Part shown: in pieces, positions 9,236 to 18,410 of the stretch
How the letters are laid out: the number at the start of each line of letters is the position of its first letter
How positions within the stretch are numbered: the first letter of the stretch is position 1
Assembly (NCBI GenBank): GCA_002783405.1
Contig: PFGG01000078.1
Location: 1 to 56,452, forward strand
Direction: 5' to 3'
From: a bacterium (Candidatus Blackallbacteria) CG13_big_fil_rev_8_21_14_2_50_49_14
GTDB lineage: Bacteria > Cyanobacteriota > Sericytochromatia > UBA7694
Length of the DNA: 56,452 bases
Position numbers and translations under genes: made by a program
The notes under the pieces: generated by a model
The model's database searches: none
Told to the model about the DNA's origin: nothing
The model's input: the letters and a program-made list of their open reading frames with translations, nothing else

Positions 9236-10104
9236 GAAAATTCCTGATCGGCAGCCTGGCCCCCCTCGTACTGGCAGTACCCTTTGTCTTGCAAACGCAC
9301 CCCAGTTCTGTGGCTGCCGTACAGACACAAACGCGCCCTTTAAATCAGCTTTCCGAAAGCGAAATCTCAAGCTGGTTGAAAAGCCTGAGCACAAAGCCCT
9401 TTCTGGAACGTCTGGAGGCGGTTTCAGAAAGAGCACTCGGCACCCCCTATCTGCTGGGCCCCTTGGGTGAAGGCCCAAGAGGCCCCTATGACAGCAAGCC
9501 GCTGATCAACCTGAAACAGGTGGATTGTGTTACTTTTTGCGAGCAAAGCCTGGCCCTGGCCCTCAGCAGCAATTATCAACAAGCCGTAGCGACTCTACAA
9601 AAAATTCGCTATGACCAGGGCGAAATCAAAATGGAATGCCGCAACCATTATTTTATGGCAGACTGGATTCCGCATAACAGCTGGTTGGTAGAAGATATTA
9701 CAGCGCGCTTACCGGGTTCAAAACCTCTGGAACGCACGATCAGCCACAAAACACTTTTTGCAAATCAAGGGTTTAAAGGCATTCAGGTCAGACAGCCCGA
9801 TCGCAGACTGAAGCAGGCCTATATTCCCGACGACCAACTTGAAAAAGTACTGCCCCTGCTCAAAACAGGAGATATTGGGGTTTTAATTCAGGATCTGCCT
9901 GGGATCTTTGCTGCCCATACTGGCTTGGTGATACGCAAGGGCAATCAGGTCTTTCTGCGCAATGCCACCTCACTCAGTCCCAAACAAGTGGTCGATACAC
10001 CCTTTCCCGAGTTGATTGCTTCGTTGAAGAAAAGCAAACGCCTGATCGGCATGAGTTTCGCCCGCCCCAAAGCCCATCCTGTGCCCCCCAAGGGCAAAAG
10101 TTGA
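9232..10104 (+). CDS. DUF1460 / N-acetylmuramoyl-L-alanine amidase-like protein
   Basis: A 290-residue exported protein with a signal peptide in residues 1-28. The mature part matches the DUF1460 family of papain-like cell-wall enzymes: YLLGPLGEG near 75, then VDCVTFCEQSLALAL near 97 with the candidate nucleophile Cys in DCVT, then ECRNHYFMADWIPHN near 135, and AAHTGLVIRKGNQVFLRNAT near 226 with the candidate His. The ATG overlaps the upstream LPP20 stop and the next gene begins right at its own stop, so all three are probably co-translated. Likely acts in the periplasm on muropeptides or peptidoglycan cross-links; the specific bond is unknown. Confidence 0.82.
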   Translation: MRKFLIGSLAPLVLAVPFVLQTHPSSVAAVQTQTRPLNQLSESEISSWLKSLSTKPFLERLEAVSERALGTPYLLGPLGEGPRGPYDSKPLINLKQVDCVTFCEQSLALALSSNYQQAVATLQKIRYDQGEIKMECRNHYFMADWIPHNSWLVEDITARLPGSKPLERTISHKTLFANQGFKGIQVRQPDRRLKQAYIPDDQLEKVLPLLKTGDIGVLIQDLPGIFAAHTGLVIRKGNQVFLRNATSLSPKQVVDTPFPELIASLKKSKRLIGMSFARPKAHPVPPKGKS

Positions 10105-10106
10105 GC

Positions 10107-11942
10107 ATGAAAAAAGTCGGGTTGTGTGCTTTGCTCTTGGCTGCACTCTATCCCACGCCCGGTGTCTGGGCCAAGGCGAATACAGCCGAACTGGCCGAAA
10201 CCCACCGGATTGAAGCCCAAATCAAAGCCAAGCAGACAAGTCAGGCCGAAACCGCCCTGTTTAATCTTTTACGCAAGGAAGAAGACTCCGTGCTGCGCCC
10301 CTATTGGTTCTACCTTTTGGCAGGCTTGCGCCCCAGTCAGGATGACCCCCGCAATTATCTACACAATCAAAGATCGCTCAGTGCCGCGTATTATGCCTGG
10401 AGAGCCCTGAAAACACCTGCCAAATTCTGTAGTCAGGATTGGCAAATTCTATCCCGCTTACTGCCCACAACCTCAGTCAAACCGACACTTACTGATTCAC
10501 GTCAAATTCAGGAACGCTTGCATTGTTCAGCGGGCCTGCCCGAATCTCAACGCCTAAATCTAGCCCAATGGCTTAAAGAAAATCGTTTTTACTGGCTCAT
10601 TCCTCGCCTGCTCAAAAATCCACAGAGCAACGAAGCCTTATTTGAGAGTGCCCAGGTTTTCATCCAAAACCAGGACGATGCGCACGCCTATCCCCTGCTC
10701 TCCAAGCTCTTAAAACAACCTGCCAAAACAGCCCAGGAAAGGCAATGGCATCAACAGGCACTGGTACAGGCCGGACTCTGTCAGGCGCGCATGAAAAATA
10801 GCAAAAATGCCGATTTCTGGTGGCAACAGCTTTCCCCTCAAGATCAGGAAAACTACCCTGAAATGCTCTGGCAAAAAGCACGGGTGACTCAGCGTCAAGG
10901 CCATCAAGCAAGCCAAATTCTCAATCAACTCAGCCAAAACTATCCCCAACATGTTCGAACCCCTGAAGCCTTGTGGATTTTATTGCAAGAAGCCCTGAGG
11001 CCCTTCCAACCCAATCAAATCATTCCCTTGGCCCGCATCCTGCTCAAATACCATCCCAATGCAGACGAAGCCCCCGCTGCACGTTACTGGTTGGCACGCT
11101 CCCTTGAAACGCAAAGCGGCCCCTCGCAGGAAACACAAAAACTCTATCAGAAACTGGCACAGGGCCCACTGAATCAATACTATACGCACCTGGGGCAATG
11201 CCATTTAAACCATCAATCCTGTTATCAGCGCGCTTACCCCCCCCTCAAAAACAAACCTGTCAGTCTGGATTTTCTAGAAGCCAATCCCCTGCTCAAAGAA
11301 ATCGCCGAAGATGCCCAACACGAGATATTGGAAGTGATTGCTCCCTTTTTAAGCGTAGCCCCTAAACAAGAGCCGCTGCTCAAAGCCTATGCCTATCTTA
11401 AAAACAAGCATTATTTTCGCTCAATTCGCACCCTTTGGCTGGTACCCAGTCGGGATCCTGAAGTTTTGAGCCTGATGTATCCTTTGCTTTATGAACGTGA
11501 AATGCAGAAGTTTTCACAGAAATATGCACTTCCTCAGGCGCTGGTGGCCGGTCTGACCTGGCAGGAGAGTATGTACAAGGCGGATATCCGTTCAAGAGCA
11601 GGAGCTGTCGGCCTAATGCAACTCATGCCCGCTACCGCGCGGGAAACCGCCGCCAAAGCCGGACTCAAAGGATTTAAACAGACACAATTGACTCAACCTG
11701 AAATCAATATTCAGTTGGGAAGTTTTTATCTGCGCGAGCAGCTCAATCGCTGGCAGGGCGATCTGATCCCCACCATCGCCTCGTATAACGCTGGGCCAGG
11801 AGCAGTCAGCCGCTGGAAAAGAAGTTTCGGAGAACTTGAAGCGGATCTCTTTATTGAGCAGATTCCCTATGATGAAACCCGTCGTTACGTCAAGCAAGTG
11901 CTCACACATTCCTGGGTTTACGCCAACCTCTATCAGGAATAA
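10107..11942 (+). CDS. slt: Soluble lytic murein transglycosylase (Slt70-like)
   Basis: Cleaves the MurNAc-GlcNAc bond of peptidoglycan to 1,6-anhydro products in the periplasm. The 611-residue protein has a signal peptide (to about residue 22, GVWAKA), a long helical superhelix (about 30-450) as in Slt70, and a C-terminal SLT domain: ALVAGLTWQESMYKADIRS with the catalytic Glu near 484, GAVGLMQLMPATA, and ASYNAGPGAVSRWK, ending IPYDETRRYVKQVL. ATG 10107 is chosen; a TTG at 10101 overlapping the previous stop has the better spacing (6 bases) to AAGGG and may be the true start. It is the last gene of the LPP20-DUF1460-slt operon and is followed by a strong hairpin. Confidence 0.9.
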   Translation: MKKVGLCALLLAALYPTPGVWAKANTAELAETHRIEAQIKAKQTSQAETALFNLLRKEEDSVLRPYWFYLLAGLRPSQDDPRNYLHNQRSLSAAYYAWRALKTPAKFCSQDWQILSRLLPTTSVKPTLTDSRQIQERLHCSAGLPESQRLNLAQWLKENRFYWLIPRLLKNPQSNEALFESAQVFIQNQDDAHAYPLLSKLLKQPAKTAQERQWHQQALVQAGLCQARMKNSKNADFWWQQLSPQDQENYPEMLWQKARVTQRQGHQASQILNQLSQNYPQHVRTPEALWILLQEALRPFQPNQIIPLARILLKYHPNADEAPAARYWLARSLETQSGPSQETQKLYQKLAQGPLNQYYTHLGQCHLNHQSCYQRAYPPLKNKPVSLDFLEANPLLKEIAEDAQHEILEVIAPFLSVAPKQEPLLKAYAYLKNKHYFRSIRTLWLVPSRDPEVLSLMYPLLYEREMQKFSQKYALPQALVAGLTWQESMYKADIRSRAGAVGLMQLMPATARETAAKAGLKGFKQTQLTQPEINIQLGSFYLREQLNRWQGDLIPTIASYNAGPGAVSRWKRSFGELEADLFIEQIPYDETRRYVKQVLTHSWVYANLYQE

Positions 11943-11944
11943 AC

Positions 11945-11973
11945 AAGCCCCCCAAGCAGGGCTTGAGGGGCTT
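11945..11973. terminator. Strong hairpin between convergent genes
   Basis: AAGCCCCCCAAGC at 11945-11957 pairs with GCTTGAGGGGCTT at 11961-11973 (12 of 13 bp, 3-base loop), 3 bases after the transglycosylase stop. No T run follows on either strand, but its position between convergent genes fits a bidirectional terminator. Confidence 0.6.
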
Positions 11974-11995
11974 AGAAATCAGATAATCAGATAAA

Positions 11996-12880
11996 TTAAA
12001 GTTTATTGACTTTAAATTCCATCGTGGGCAGATAATTCTGAAGACTATCGAGATTCATCTTTTTACTTTCACCCTTGGTTTCACCCTTGGCTTGAAATTG
12101 TTTTTCCAATAGAGAGGCCATAGGCCCCAACATGACCCGGGTTGTCAGTGAATCGCTGGGTTTCATATCAGGTGGATTGCCACTGTTCCAGCGGGAGGCC
12201 AGCAGTTTCAGCTGATCATCTGTCATTCCCCGCTTAATATTCTGAAGCGTAATTTGATAAAAACGCACATGGTATTTAAAAACCTTGAGGGTATCTTTGG
12301 AGATACGCAACCACTCTTTGATCGGCTTGCTTTTGGGAGACAAAGAAGCAGCTTTTGAAAAATGGGTGATCGCAGAACTGATTTCTTTTTGCGCTTCCCC
12401 CAGGGCCCGAACACGCAAAGGAATATGGGCATAACTTGGACCATAGGAGAGAATATCCTGGGGCATCAGTTTGGATTGAATCACCCCTTTTTGCTCAACC
12501 TTCAGAATATAGTTCTTATCATCATATTTACTTTTGATCTCATTCGCAGCTTCAAAAATGGATTTGGAAACATAATAATTCTTCAAACCTGCCAGAAAAG
12601 CCTCATGTGCCGCCTGACTGGTTTTGGTCTGAGAGGTAATTGAAAGCGGATATTTGGCCTCTAATTTTTTACGGGCTTCAGCTTCTTCAGGGGTTTCTTC
12701 TGCAGTTTCTTCTGCAGGAGCACTGGACTCCTCTTCTGGCGCGTTTAAAGAATCGTGGCCATAAATTCCACGCTTGCCCAAAGGTTTTGAGGGTTCAGCC
12801 TGAACAGGCATGGGAAGCAAGGGCGACACCACCGCAGCCAGGGCAAAAAGTGCAACCAGAAAACGTGTCAGTCTATGCAT
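11996..12880 (-). CDS. Exported hypothetical protein with acidic linker
   Basis: A 294-residue protein beginning MHRLTRFLV. ATG 12880 is preferred over one five codons earlier because GGAGAGG lies just before it. Residues 1-28 are a Sec signal peptide (PMPVQA). Residues about 48-75 are a Glu-rich, low-complexity stretch (EEESSAPAEETAEETPEEAE). The remainder is Lys-rich and probably helical, with no family I recognise. It stands alone between the transglycosylase terminator and the MBL gene. Probably periplasmic; function unknown. Confidence 0.75.
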   Translation of the reverse strand: MHRLTRFLVALFALAAVVSPLLPMPVQAEPSKPLGKRGIYGHDSLNAPEEESSAPAEETAEETPEEAEARKKLEAKYPLSITSQTKTSQAAHEAFLAGLKNYYVSKSIFEAANEIKSKYDDKNYILKVEQKGVIQSKLMPQDILSYGPSYAHIPLRVRALGEAQKEISSAITHFSKAASLSPKSKPIKEWLRISKDTLKVFKYHVRFYQITLQNIKRGMTDDQLKLLASRWNSGNPPDMKPSDSLTTRVMLGPMASLLEKQFQAKGETKGESKKMNLDSLQNYLPTMEFKVNKL

Positions 12881-12944
12881 TGTATTCCTCTCCATTCAAA
12901 CTCAGGTTCAATCATAACCAAAACCCGAGCAGGTATCAAGCCAA

Positions 12945-13775
12945 CTAAAGGGCTTTCAAATCAATTTCCAAAGATTCACGGGCCAGATACGACTCGGGAA
13001 AAACTTCCCGCGCCTGCGCTTCCATCAGCGCCAATTGCTGATCAGAATGCATCGGGTCATGGTGATAAAGCATCAAACGCTTCACTCCTGCCATTTGTGC
13101 AATATGGGCTGCTGCAGTATGGGTACTGTGCCCCCACCCAGTTTTGGTTTGAAGTTCTTCTGGGGTGTATTGGGAGTCGTAAATAAACAAATCAGCCCCT
13201 TTGGCAAACTCCACCAGTCGGGGATCGAGTGTTTCAAGCGTATATTCCATATCGGTCGCATAAATCAGACTGCAGCCTTCATGTTCAATGCGAAAGCCGT
13301 AAACCCCCCCAGGATGGTTAAAAGAGCGGCTCGAAATTTTCAAACCCGGTTCAATTTCTATGGTTTCTTCCTGAAGTTCAACGAATTCAATCCGCGCCCC
13401 CATCTGATCCAATTGGACGGGAAAATATTGGTAATTCATCTGACCCTTGAGCACATCTTCAAGGCGCTCTTCAGCTTTTCCTGCACCATAGACTTTAAAG
13501 TGGTTGCTGGCGATAAAGGCAGGGGAAAAGAAGGGGAAACCCTGAATATGATCCCAATGGGTATGCGACAGGAAAACATGCCCCATCAAATTTTGGGCCT
13601 TTTGATTGCGGATCATTTCATTGCCCAAAAGACGGATACCCGTGCCTGCGTCAAGAATAATCAAGGTCTCAGTAGAAGGCAAGACCTGAACACAGGAGGT
13701 ATTTCCGCCTACTTCCATGGCCTCTTTCCACGGGGTAGGGATAGACCCACGAACACCCCAGAACCTGACTTTCAA
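12945..13775 (-). CDS. MBL-fold metallohydrolase
   Basis: A 276-residue cytosolic beta-lactamase-fold hydrolase. It starts at TTG 13775 (MKVRFWGVRGSIPTP, the family's standard opening) with AGAGGT 5 bases upstream. The metal motif HTHWDH is in LSHTHWDHIQGFPFF near residue 73-78, followed by a second ligand His near FNHPGG and an Asp in YATDMEYT, and a C-terminal LMLYHHDPMH. The sequence belongs to the PhnP/RNase Z-like class that acts on phosphodiesters or cyclic phosphates; the substrate is not determinable. It sits 64 bp upstream of the exported hypothetical gene on the same strand. Confidence 0.85.
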   Translation of the reverse strand: MKVRFWGVRGSIPTPWKEAMEVGGNTSCVQVLPSTETLIILDAGTGIRLLGNEMIRNQKAQNLMGHVFLSHTHWDHIQGFPFFSPAFIASNHFKVYGAGKAEERLEDVLKGQMNYQYFPVQLDQMGARIEFVELQEETIEIEPGLKISSRSFNHPGGVYGFRIEHEGCSLIYATDMEYTLETLDPRLVEFAKGADLFIYDSQYTPEELQTKTGWGHSTHTAAAHIAQMAGVKRLMLYHHDPMHSDQQLALMEAQAREVFPESYLARESLEIDLKAL

Positions 13776-14020
13776 AGCGCACCTCTGCCTGTATCAAAAT
13801 TTAAATTAAACATTTGTCTCACTATTTTGCCAGAATTCCCAAGAAATGAATGTGTCAAAAGAACCCTTCACAAGAAAAGCTTGCAAAAATGAGTCATACA
13901 GCGTGCTTATTATTATACCTGTTTTATCATCAGATCCAAGAAAAGAGCAGAAAAGACCCTAAAAAAAATAATTCAGAAGCCCCGTGCTTGCTTTCCTGAT
14001 CCGAGAAGCCGCCAGACAGA

Positions 14021-15112
14021 TCAACGCAGGCGCGCGATGGTTTCCGGCAGACGTTCAGCTGGCATTTGAATCCCTGGCAAAGCCGCAATTTCTCTGAGAT
14101 TGTCCTCAGAGGTCAAGGCCTCTAAAAAGGCCAAAAGATCGGCCTTGTCTTCAGGCGCCAGATTGAGCGGGTTCATTTCATTCGAAAGGGTGGGATTCGG
14201 AATGCCCCCCTTGTCATAGAAATCAATCACCTCTTCCAGGCTGCGCAGGGAGCCATCGTGCATATACGGGCCCGTACGGGTAATATTGCGCAGGGAAGGG
14301 GTACGGAATGCGCCTCTGTCTTCAGAGTTGTGGGTCACGTTAAAACGCCCCAGATCTGGCTGCGGCAAATTCATGCCCACCCCCAGATTGTGAAATTTAT
14401 TATCGCTGGTCTGTACCCCCTTATGACAGGTGGCACAATGGGCCTGACGGCCAAAAAGGACCATGCCCCGCTCTTGAGCAGGGCTTAGGGCATCAATATC
14501 GCCCTGCAGATAACGATCATAGACCGAAGGTTGCAGATTTAAGGCCCGCTCAAAACTTGCAAGCGCCATGCCGATGCCTTGAGGCGTTACAGGGGTGCCA
14601 AAGGTTTGCTGAAATTTGGCCCGGTAATAAGGGTGCCCAGACAGTTTCTTGACGACATTTTCAAGCGATTCATTCATTTCTATCGGGTTTTGAATCGGTC
14701 CCAAAGCCTGATCTTCAAGACTGGGAGAACGGCCATCCCAAAAAAGTGAACTGTAAAAGGCATTGGCATAAATAGAGGGCACATTGCGATTCCCGCGCTG
14801 ACCATTGACACCGGCAGCGTTGGCCTGACCATTGGAAAAGCCACGTTGAGGCTGATGACAGGAAGCACAGGACATTTTATTATTGGCAGACAGCAGAGGT
14901 TCAAAAAACAAACGGAACCCCAACTCCACTTTGGCCTGGGTGATCGGATTGCCGGGCGGAACAGGCACCTCAGGAAAAAGGGTACGCGGCAGTGCATGCA
15001 AGGAAGCAGCACGAAGCATTGCCTTGCTGGGACTTGAAGAAATCAAAGGCTGTGCCTGACAGGCCGTCAGTAGAAAAAAGAATGGCACTGATTTTTTGAT
15101 GAATGATGACAT
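14021..15112 (-). CDS. Di-heme cytochrome c peroxidase / MauG-family lipoprotein
   Basis: A 363-residue exported enzyme. Its N-terminus is a lipoprotein signal (FFFLLTACQAQ, lipobox LTAC). It carries two c-type heme sites, CASCH in MSCASCHQPQRGF near residue 80 and CATCH in QAHCATCHKGVQ near residue 226, as in bacterial cytochrome c peroxidases and MauG. Other family motifs: RNVPSIYANAFY with FWDGR, and FRTPSLRNITRTGPYMHDG. It reduces H2O2, or oxidises a partner, in the periplasm using c-type electron donors. SD GGGGAAG is 8 bases upstream of ATG 15112. It is a single gene with a divergent acyltransferase on the other side of 158 bp of AT-rich DNA. Confidence 0.9.
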   Translation of the reverse strand: MSSFIKKSVPFFFLLTACQAQPLISSSPSKAMLRAASLHALPRTLFPEVPVPPGNPITQAKVELGFRLFFEPLLSANNKMSCASCHQPQRGFSNGQANAAGVNGQRGNRNVPSIYANAFYSSLFWDGRSPSLEDQALGPIQNPIEMNESLENVVKKLSGHPYYRAKFQQTFGTPVTPQGIGMALASFERALNLQPSVYDRYLQGDIDALSPAQERGMVLFGRQAHCATCHKGVQTSDNKFHNLGVGMNLPQPDLGRFNVTHNSEDRGAFRTPSLRNITRTGPYMHDGSLRSLEEVIDFYDKGGIPNPTLSNEMNPLNLAPEDKADLLAFLEALTSEDNLREIAALPGIQMPAERLPETIARLR

Positions 15113-15270
15113 TAAAAAAACTTCCCCAGAAAAATGGCTTAATAAAATTATAACAAAAAATTAATAATTCATGCTTCAAAGCCAAATAAAACTGCACAGC
15201 AAGCTTGTTTTTGGCGCATAATTAAAAAGCCTAAACAAACCCAAAACACTAAAAGTGAAGCGTTCTAACC

Positions 15271-15966
15271 ATGATCCTGCATATCCTGATCAGCCGTCTG
15301 CTCGCACTCAGCCTGTGGTGTTTCAGTCGAATTTTTTACCGCTTTGAAGTCAGCTGGGTCAAAACACCTCCTGCAAATGTTTGGAAAAATATCCGTGTTT
15401 TCGCATTTTTGAACCATACCAGTTTATTAGAACCGCTCTTTCTGGGGGCCTTTCCGCCCTCTTTTCTCTGGGATGCAGCCTCGCGAACCCGCGTTCCAGG
15501 CGCAGACAAGACCATGAACCGCCCCATTGTTGGCAGGTTTTATAAATTTTTCTCCCCCCAAACGATTTCGATCTCACGTAAACGCGATGAATCCTGGGAT
15601 TTATTCCTGGAGGGTATCACCCCAGAGGTTATGGTGGCTTTAGCACCCGAAGGGCGCATGATGCGGGCCAATGGACTGGATTCAGAAGGCAAACCCATGA
15701 GCGTGCGGGGAGGCATTGCGGATATTCTACAGAAAATAGGCCATGGAAAAATGATGCTGGGCTACAGTGGCGGACTTCACCATGTCAATATTCCGGGTCA
15801 AAAAAAAGTAAAACTGTTTAAAAAATTGCAAATCTGTTTTGAAATCGTAGAGATTGCCGAATACCTTCAGAACTTTAATACCGAAGAAAAAGGCGCTTGC
15901 AGACTTCAAATCGCCCGTGATTTGGAAACACGGTTGGCAAAATACAAACCTCACCCCTCTGCTTGA
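15271..15966 (+). CDS. PlsC-like acyltransferase
   Basis: A 231-residue membrane-associated protein of the glycerolipid acyltransferase superfamily. An N-terminal hydrophobic helix (residues 1-22) is followed by FLNHTSLLEPLFLG, which takes the place of the HxxxxD motif (here H-T-S-L-L-E, a Glu instead of Asp), then ISISRKRDESW and the glycine motif APEGRMMR. These match PlsC-type acyl transfer to lysophospholipids or other lipids, but the Asp-to-Glu change and divergent sequence mean the acceptor is uncertain. No strong SD; the ATG follows GAAG at about 10 bases. Located just before the MlaE/MlaF lipid-transport genes, a fitting context for phospholipid handling. Confidence 0.75.
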   Translation: MILHILISRLLALSLWCFSRIFYRFEVSWVKTPPANVWKNIRVFAFLNHTSLLEPLFLGAFPPSFLWDAASRTRVPGADKTMNRPIVGRFYKFFSPQTISISRKRDESWDLFLEGITPEVMVALAPEGRMMRANGLDSEGKPMSVRGGIADILQKIGHGKMMLGYSGGLHHVNIPGQKKVKLFKKLQICFEIVEIAEYLQNFNTEEKGACRLQIARDLETRLAKYKPHPSA

Positions 15967-16099
15967 AAATTCTCAAGATAGAGGCTGTGTGGCAGAGATA
16001 GACGTATTCTGGACGTTTCTGTTATACTTCGAAATGCAGATTTATGCAGTAATGTTCCCCCTTTAAACCTCGTTCCGGCAGCAGACAGGAAGCATCCCC

Positions 16100-16849
16100 A
16101 TGACACAGCTTGAAAAAGTGCTTGTAAGCCTTGGAGAACTGGGCTTTTTCGCAGGCCGCATGTTCAGGTCCCTTTTTTCAGGTTGGCCGGATCTTTCGCT
16201 GGTCATTCTGCACATGTATAAAATTGGAGTGGAAACCCTGCCTGTTTTGATCGCCGTCTGCATCTTTGTGGGCACCAATATCGCCCTGGTGGGTTTTCAT
16301 ATTTTCAAGAGTTTTGGCGGACAGGAATTTCTGGGAGCCTATGTCGGCCTAAGCTGTGTACGCGAACTGGCCCCCATCCTAACCGGCGCCATGATGGCAG
16401 CAAAGCCAGGAACAGATATTTCAGCCACGATTGCCACCATGCGTGTGAAAGAACAGATTGATGCCCTGGAAGTGATGTCTGTCGATCCTTTTCAATTCTT
16501 GATCGTACCGCGCCTGATTGCCTTTATTTTTGCAGCTCCCCTGCTGGTTTTGTTTGGCTCATTTTTCTCTGTAGCAGCGGGCTATCTGGTGGCAGTTTTT
16601 CAGCTTCACCAAAATTCGGGACAGTTTATCAATGACGTCAAAAACTACGTGCTGCTTTCAGATATTTTCAATGGCATGTTGAAAGGCTCGCTCTTTGCGG
16701 TGGTCGGTTGCCTGCTTTCCTGTTTCTTTGGTTTTTATTCACAACCTGGCCCCAAGGGGGTCAGTCGGGCGATCAATCTGTCGGTGGTCACCATTGCCAG
16801 TTTTATTGTGATCTTTAATTTTTTTCTGACGGCGGCAATCTATGGCTGA
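16100..16849 (+). CDS. mlaE: MlaE-family ABC transporter permease
   Basis: A 249-residue inner-membrane permease of the MlaE/TrgB/YrbE family, which moves phospholipids or hydrophobic compounds between membranes. It has about five hydrophobic segments and the family core RELAPILTGAMMAAKPGTDI, followed by MRVKEQIDALEVMSVDP and FLIVPRLIAFIFAAPLL. The downstream ATPase gene begins inside its last codons (8-bp overlap), so both are co-translated. In the Mla system an MCE protein (MlaD) completes the complex; none is found next to it here. Confidence 0.92.
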   Translation: MTQLEKVLVSLGELGFFAGRMFRSLFSGWPDLSLVILHMYKIGVETLPVLIAVCIFVGTNIALVGFHIFKSFGGQEFLGAYVGLSCVRELAPILTGAMMAAKPGTDISATIATMRVKEQIDALEVMSVDPFQFLIVPRLIAFIFAAPLLVLFGSFFSVAAGYLVAVFQLHQNSGQFINDVKNYVLLSDIFNGMLKGSLFAVVGCLLSCFFGFYSQPGPKGVSRAINLSVVTIASFIVIFNFFLTAAIYG

Positions 16850-17666
16850 TTTTTCCGTTGAATTTCAAAACGTATACAAAGCCTTTGGCAAACAGGTTGT
16901 TTTAAATGGCGTTTCCTGCAAAATTGAGCGCGGAAAAACCACCGTGATTGTGGGCCCCAGTGGCACAGGCAAAAGTGTTTTCTTGAAATTGCTGGTGGGT
17001 CTGCTCAAACCCGATTCAGGATCGATCCTGGTCGATGGAGTAGATATTACCCGCCTGAAAAAAAAGGATCTCTTTGAAGTTCGAAAAAAGTTCGGTATGC
17101 TGTTTCAGGATGGTGCATTATTTGATTCACTGGATGTCGCTGAAAATATCGCCTTCCCATTGAGACGTCATACCCGTCTGAAGAACAAGGAAATCATGAA
17201 AATCGTCGCAGATAAATTGGAACAGGTGGGTTTGCCTGGGATAGAGTATAAACTCCCCTCTGAGCTGAGTGGCGGCATGCGCAAACGTGTCGGATTGGCC
17301 CGCGCCATGGCCTTAAATCCTGAAATTATTCTCTTCGATGAACCCAATTCAGGTCTTGACCCCGTCATGTCTGACGCCATTGACAAACTGATTATCCGCA
17401 CCAAAGAGCGCACAAAATCTACCTTTATTGTCATCAGCCACGATATCCCAGGTACGTTTCAGATCGCCGACCATATTATTATGCTGTATAAAAGCAAGGT
17501 GATCGCCTCGGGTACCTGCCAGGAGATTCAAGACTCCGAAAATCCTGTGCTGAAACAGTTTTTCTCGCGCAACAGCGATATTCCGATCGATCAGAATTAT
17601 GTGACGGGTCAACTTGACCTGCGTCCCTATGTAACGGGCGAGCTTTCTGCGGAGGATGATATTTAA
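16842..17666 (+). CDS. mlaF: MlaF-like ABC transporter ATP-binding protein
   Basis: A 274-residue ATPase that powers the MlaE permease. Walker A is GPSGTGKS at 38-45, the signature is LSGGMRKRVGLARAMA near 143, Walker B is IILFDEPNSGLDP, and the H-loop is VISHDI. The GMRKR form of the signature is typical of the MlaF/MKL subfamily. The ATG lies within the permease gene (8-bp overlap). The C-terminal ~35 residues (after SRNSDIPID) contain a twofold YVTGQL/YVTGEL element not found in the core ATPase. It is followed after 2 bp by the coiled-coil gene, so the three form one operon. Confidence 0.92.
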   Translation: MADFSVEFQNVYKAFGKQVVLNGVSCKIERGKTTVIVGPSGTGKSVFLKLLVGLLKPDSGSILVDGVDITRLKKKDLFEVRKKFGMLFQDGALFDSLDVAENIAFPLRRHTRLKNKEIMKIVADKLEQVGLPGIEYKLPSELSGGMRKRVGLARAMALNPEIILFDEPNSGLDPVMSDAIDKLIIRTKERTKSTFIVISHDIPGTFQIADHIIMLYKSKVIASGTCQEIQDSENPVLKQFFSRNSDIPIDQNYVTGQLDLRPYVTGELSAEDDI

Positions 17667-17668
17667 AG

Positions 17669-18337
17669 ATGAGTGCTTTACGTGTTTCGCTCATCAAGGT
17701 GCTTGAGCACTACCTAACCCCCCAGCAATACAAGCGTTATGTCAAAGAACGCAAAACCCAGCTGGTCTCTACGCAACAGTCGTATAATGCGGCACTGCGT
17801 GATTTAAGCATCCGCGATACGGAAGCCGCTATTTTTAACCTGATCAACGTATTTGAGAATGAGCCTCGCCACTTGCCTGGCTTGCACCTGGCCCGTACCA
17901 TGCTCTTTGGTCTGAACAAACTCTTCCATGAAGCAGGCGGCGATCTTCAACGCTCGAAATACCCAAATATCAACAGCTGGCGTCAGAAAATGGAAAAACA
18001 AATCCAGGAACTGGAACAGGAAGAGCAACGCCTGCGCAACGAAATTTCTCAAACCGAAACCAAAAGAGGTATGTTTGAAGGCATCTTTGGTGGCTCTAAA
18101 CGTCAGCAAAAAATCGCGCAACTAAAACAAAGATTGCAAGAAGTTCTGAATGATCTCGCTCAGCTCCAAAAAAAACGCACCCAGGCGATTAAATTGGTTC
18201 AAATTCAGGAGTATGCAAATGTGGTCAGTCTGGTTCTGGAAGTTTGCATGTTTCCAGCCCGTTACAGTTGGCTGGCAGCCGATGAGCAAAAACAAAACAA
18301 TGATCCCAAATACCAAACCCAAACCTGGTACGGTTAA
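17669..18337 (+). CDS. Coiled-coil protein downstream of mlaEF
   Basis: A 222-residue soluble protein with no signal peptide or transmembrane helix. Residues about 112-185 form a strong coiled coil (KQIQELEQEEQRLRNEISQ and KRQQKIAQLKQRLQEVLNDL) with a short Gly-rich break (MFEGIFGG) between two helices. The N-terminal part (about 1-100) is helical with no motif I recognise. Only 2 bp separate it from mlaF; SD GGAGG lies 13 bases before the ATG. It occupies the position where mlaD (an MCE lipid-binding protein) is usual, but it is not an MCE protein. It could be a cytosolic regulator or scaffold of the transporter; that is inferred from position only. Confidence 0.75.
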   Translation: MSALRVSLIKVLEHYLTPQQYKRYVKERKTQLVSTQQSYNAALRDLSIRDTEAAIFNLINVFENEPRHLPGLHLARTMLFGLNKLFHEAGGDLQRSKYPNINSWRQKMEKQIQELEQEEQRLRNEISQTETKRGMFEGIFGGSKRQQKIAQLKQRLQEVLNDLAQLQKKRTQAIKLVQIQEYANVVSLVLEVCMFPARYSWLAADEQKQNNDPKYQTQTWYG

Positions 18338-18410
18338 AAACACCTGATCGAAACCGCTATCAGCTTTTCTGGGCACACAAATTCTGTATTTAATGCCGAT
18401 GGAGACCCCC

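Noticed and set aside
13035-13892. 285-codon plus-strand frame over the MBL gene
   Set aside because: Antisense to a well supported gene and without ribosome site.
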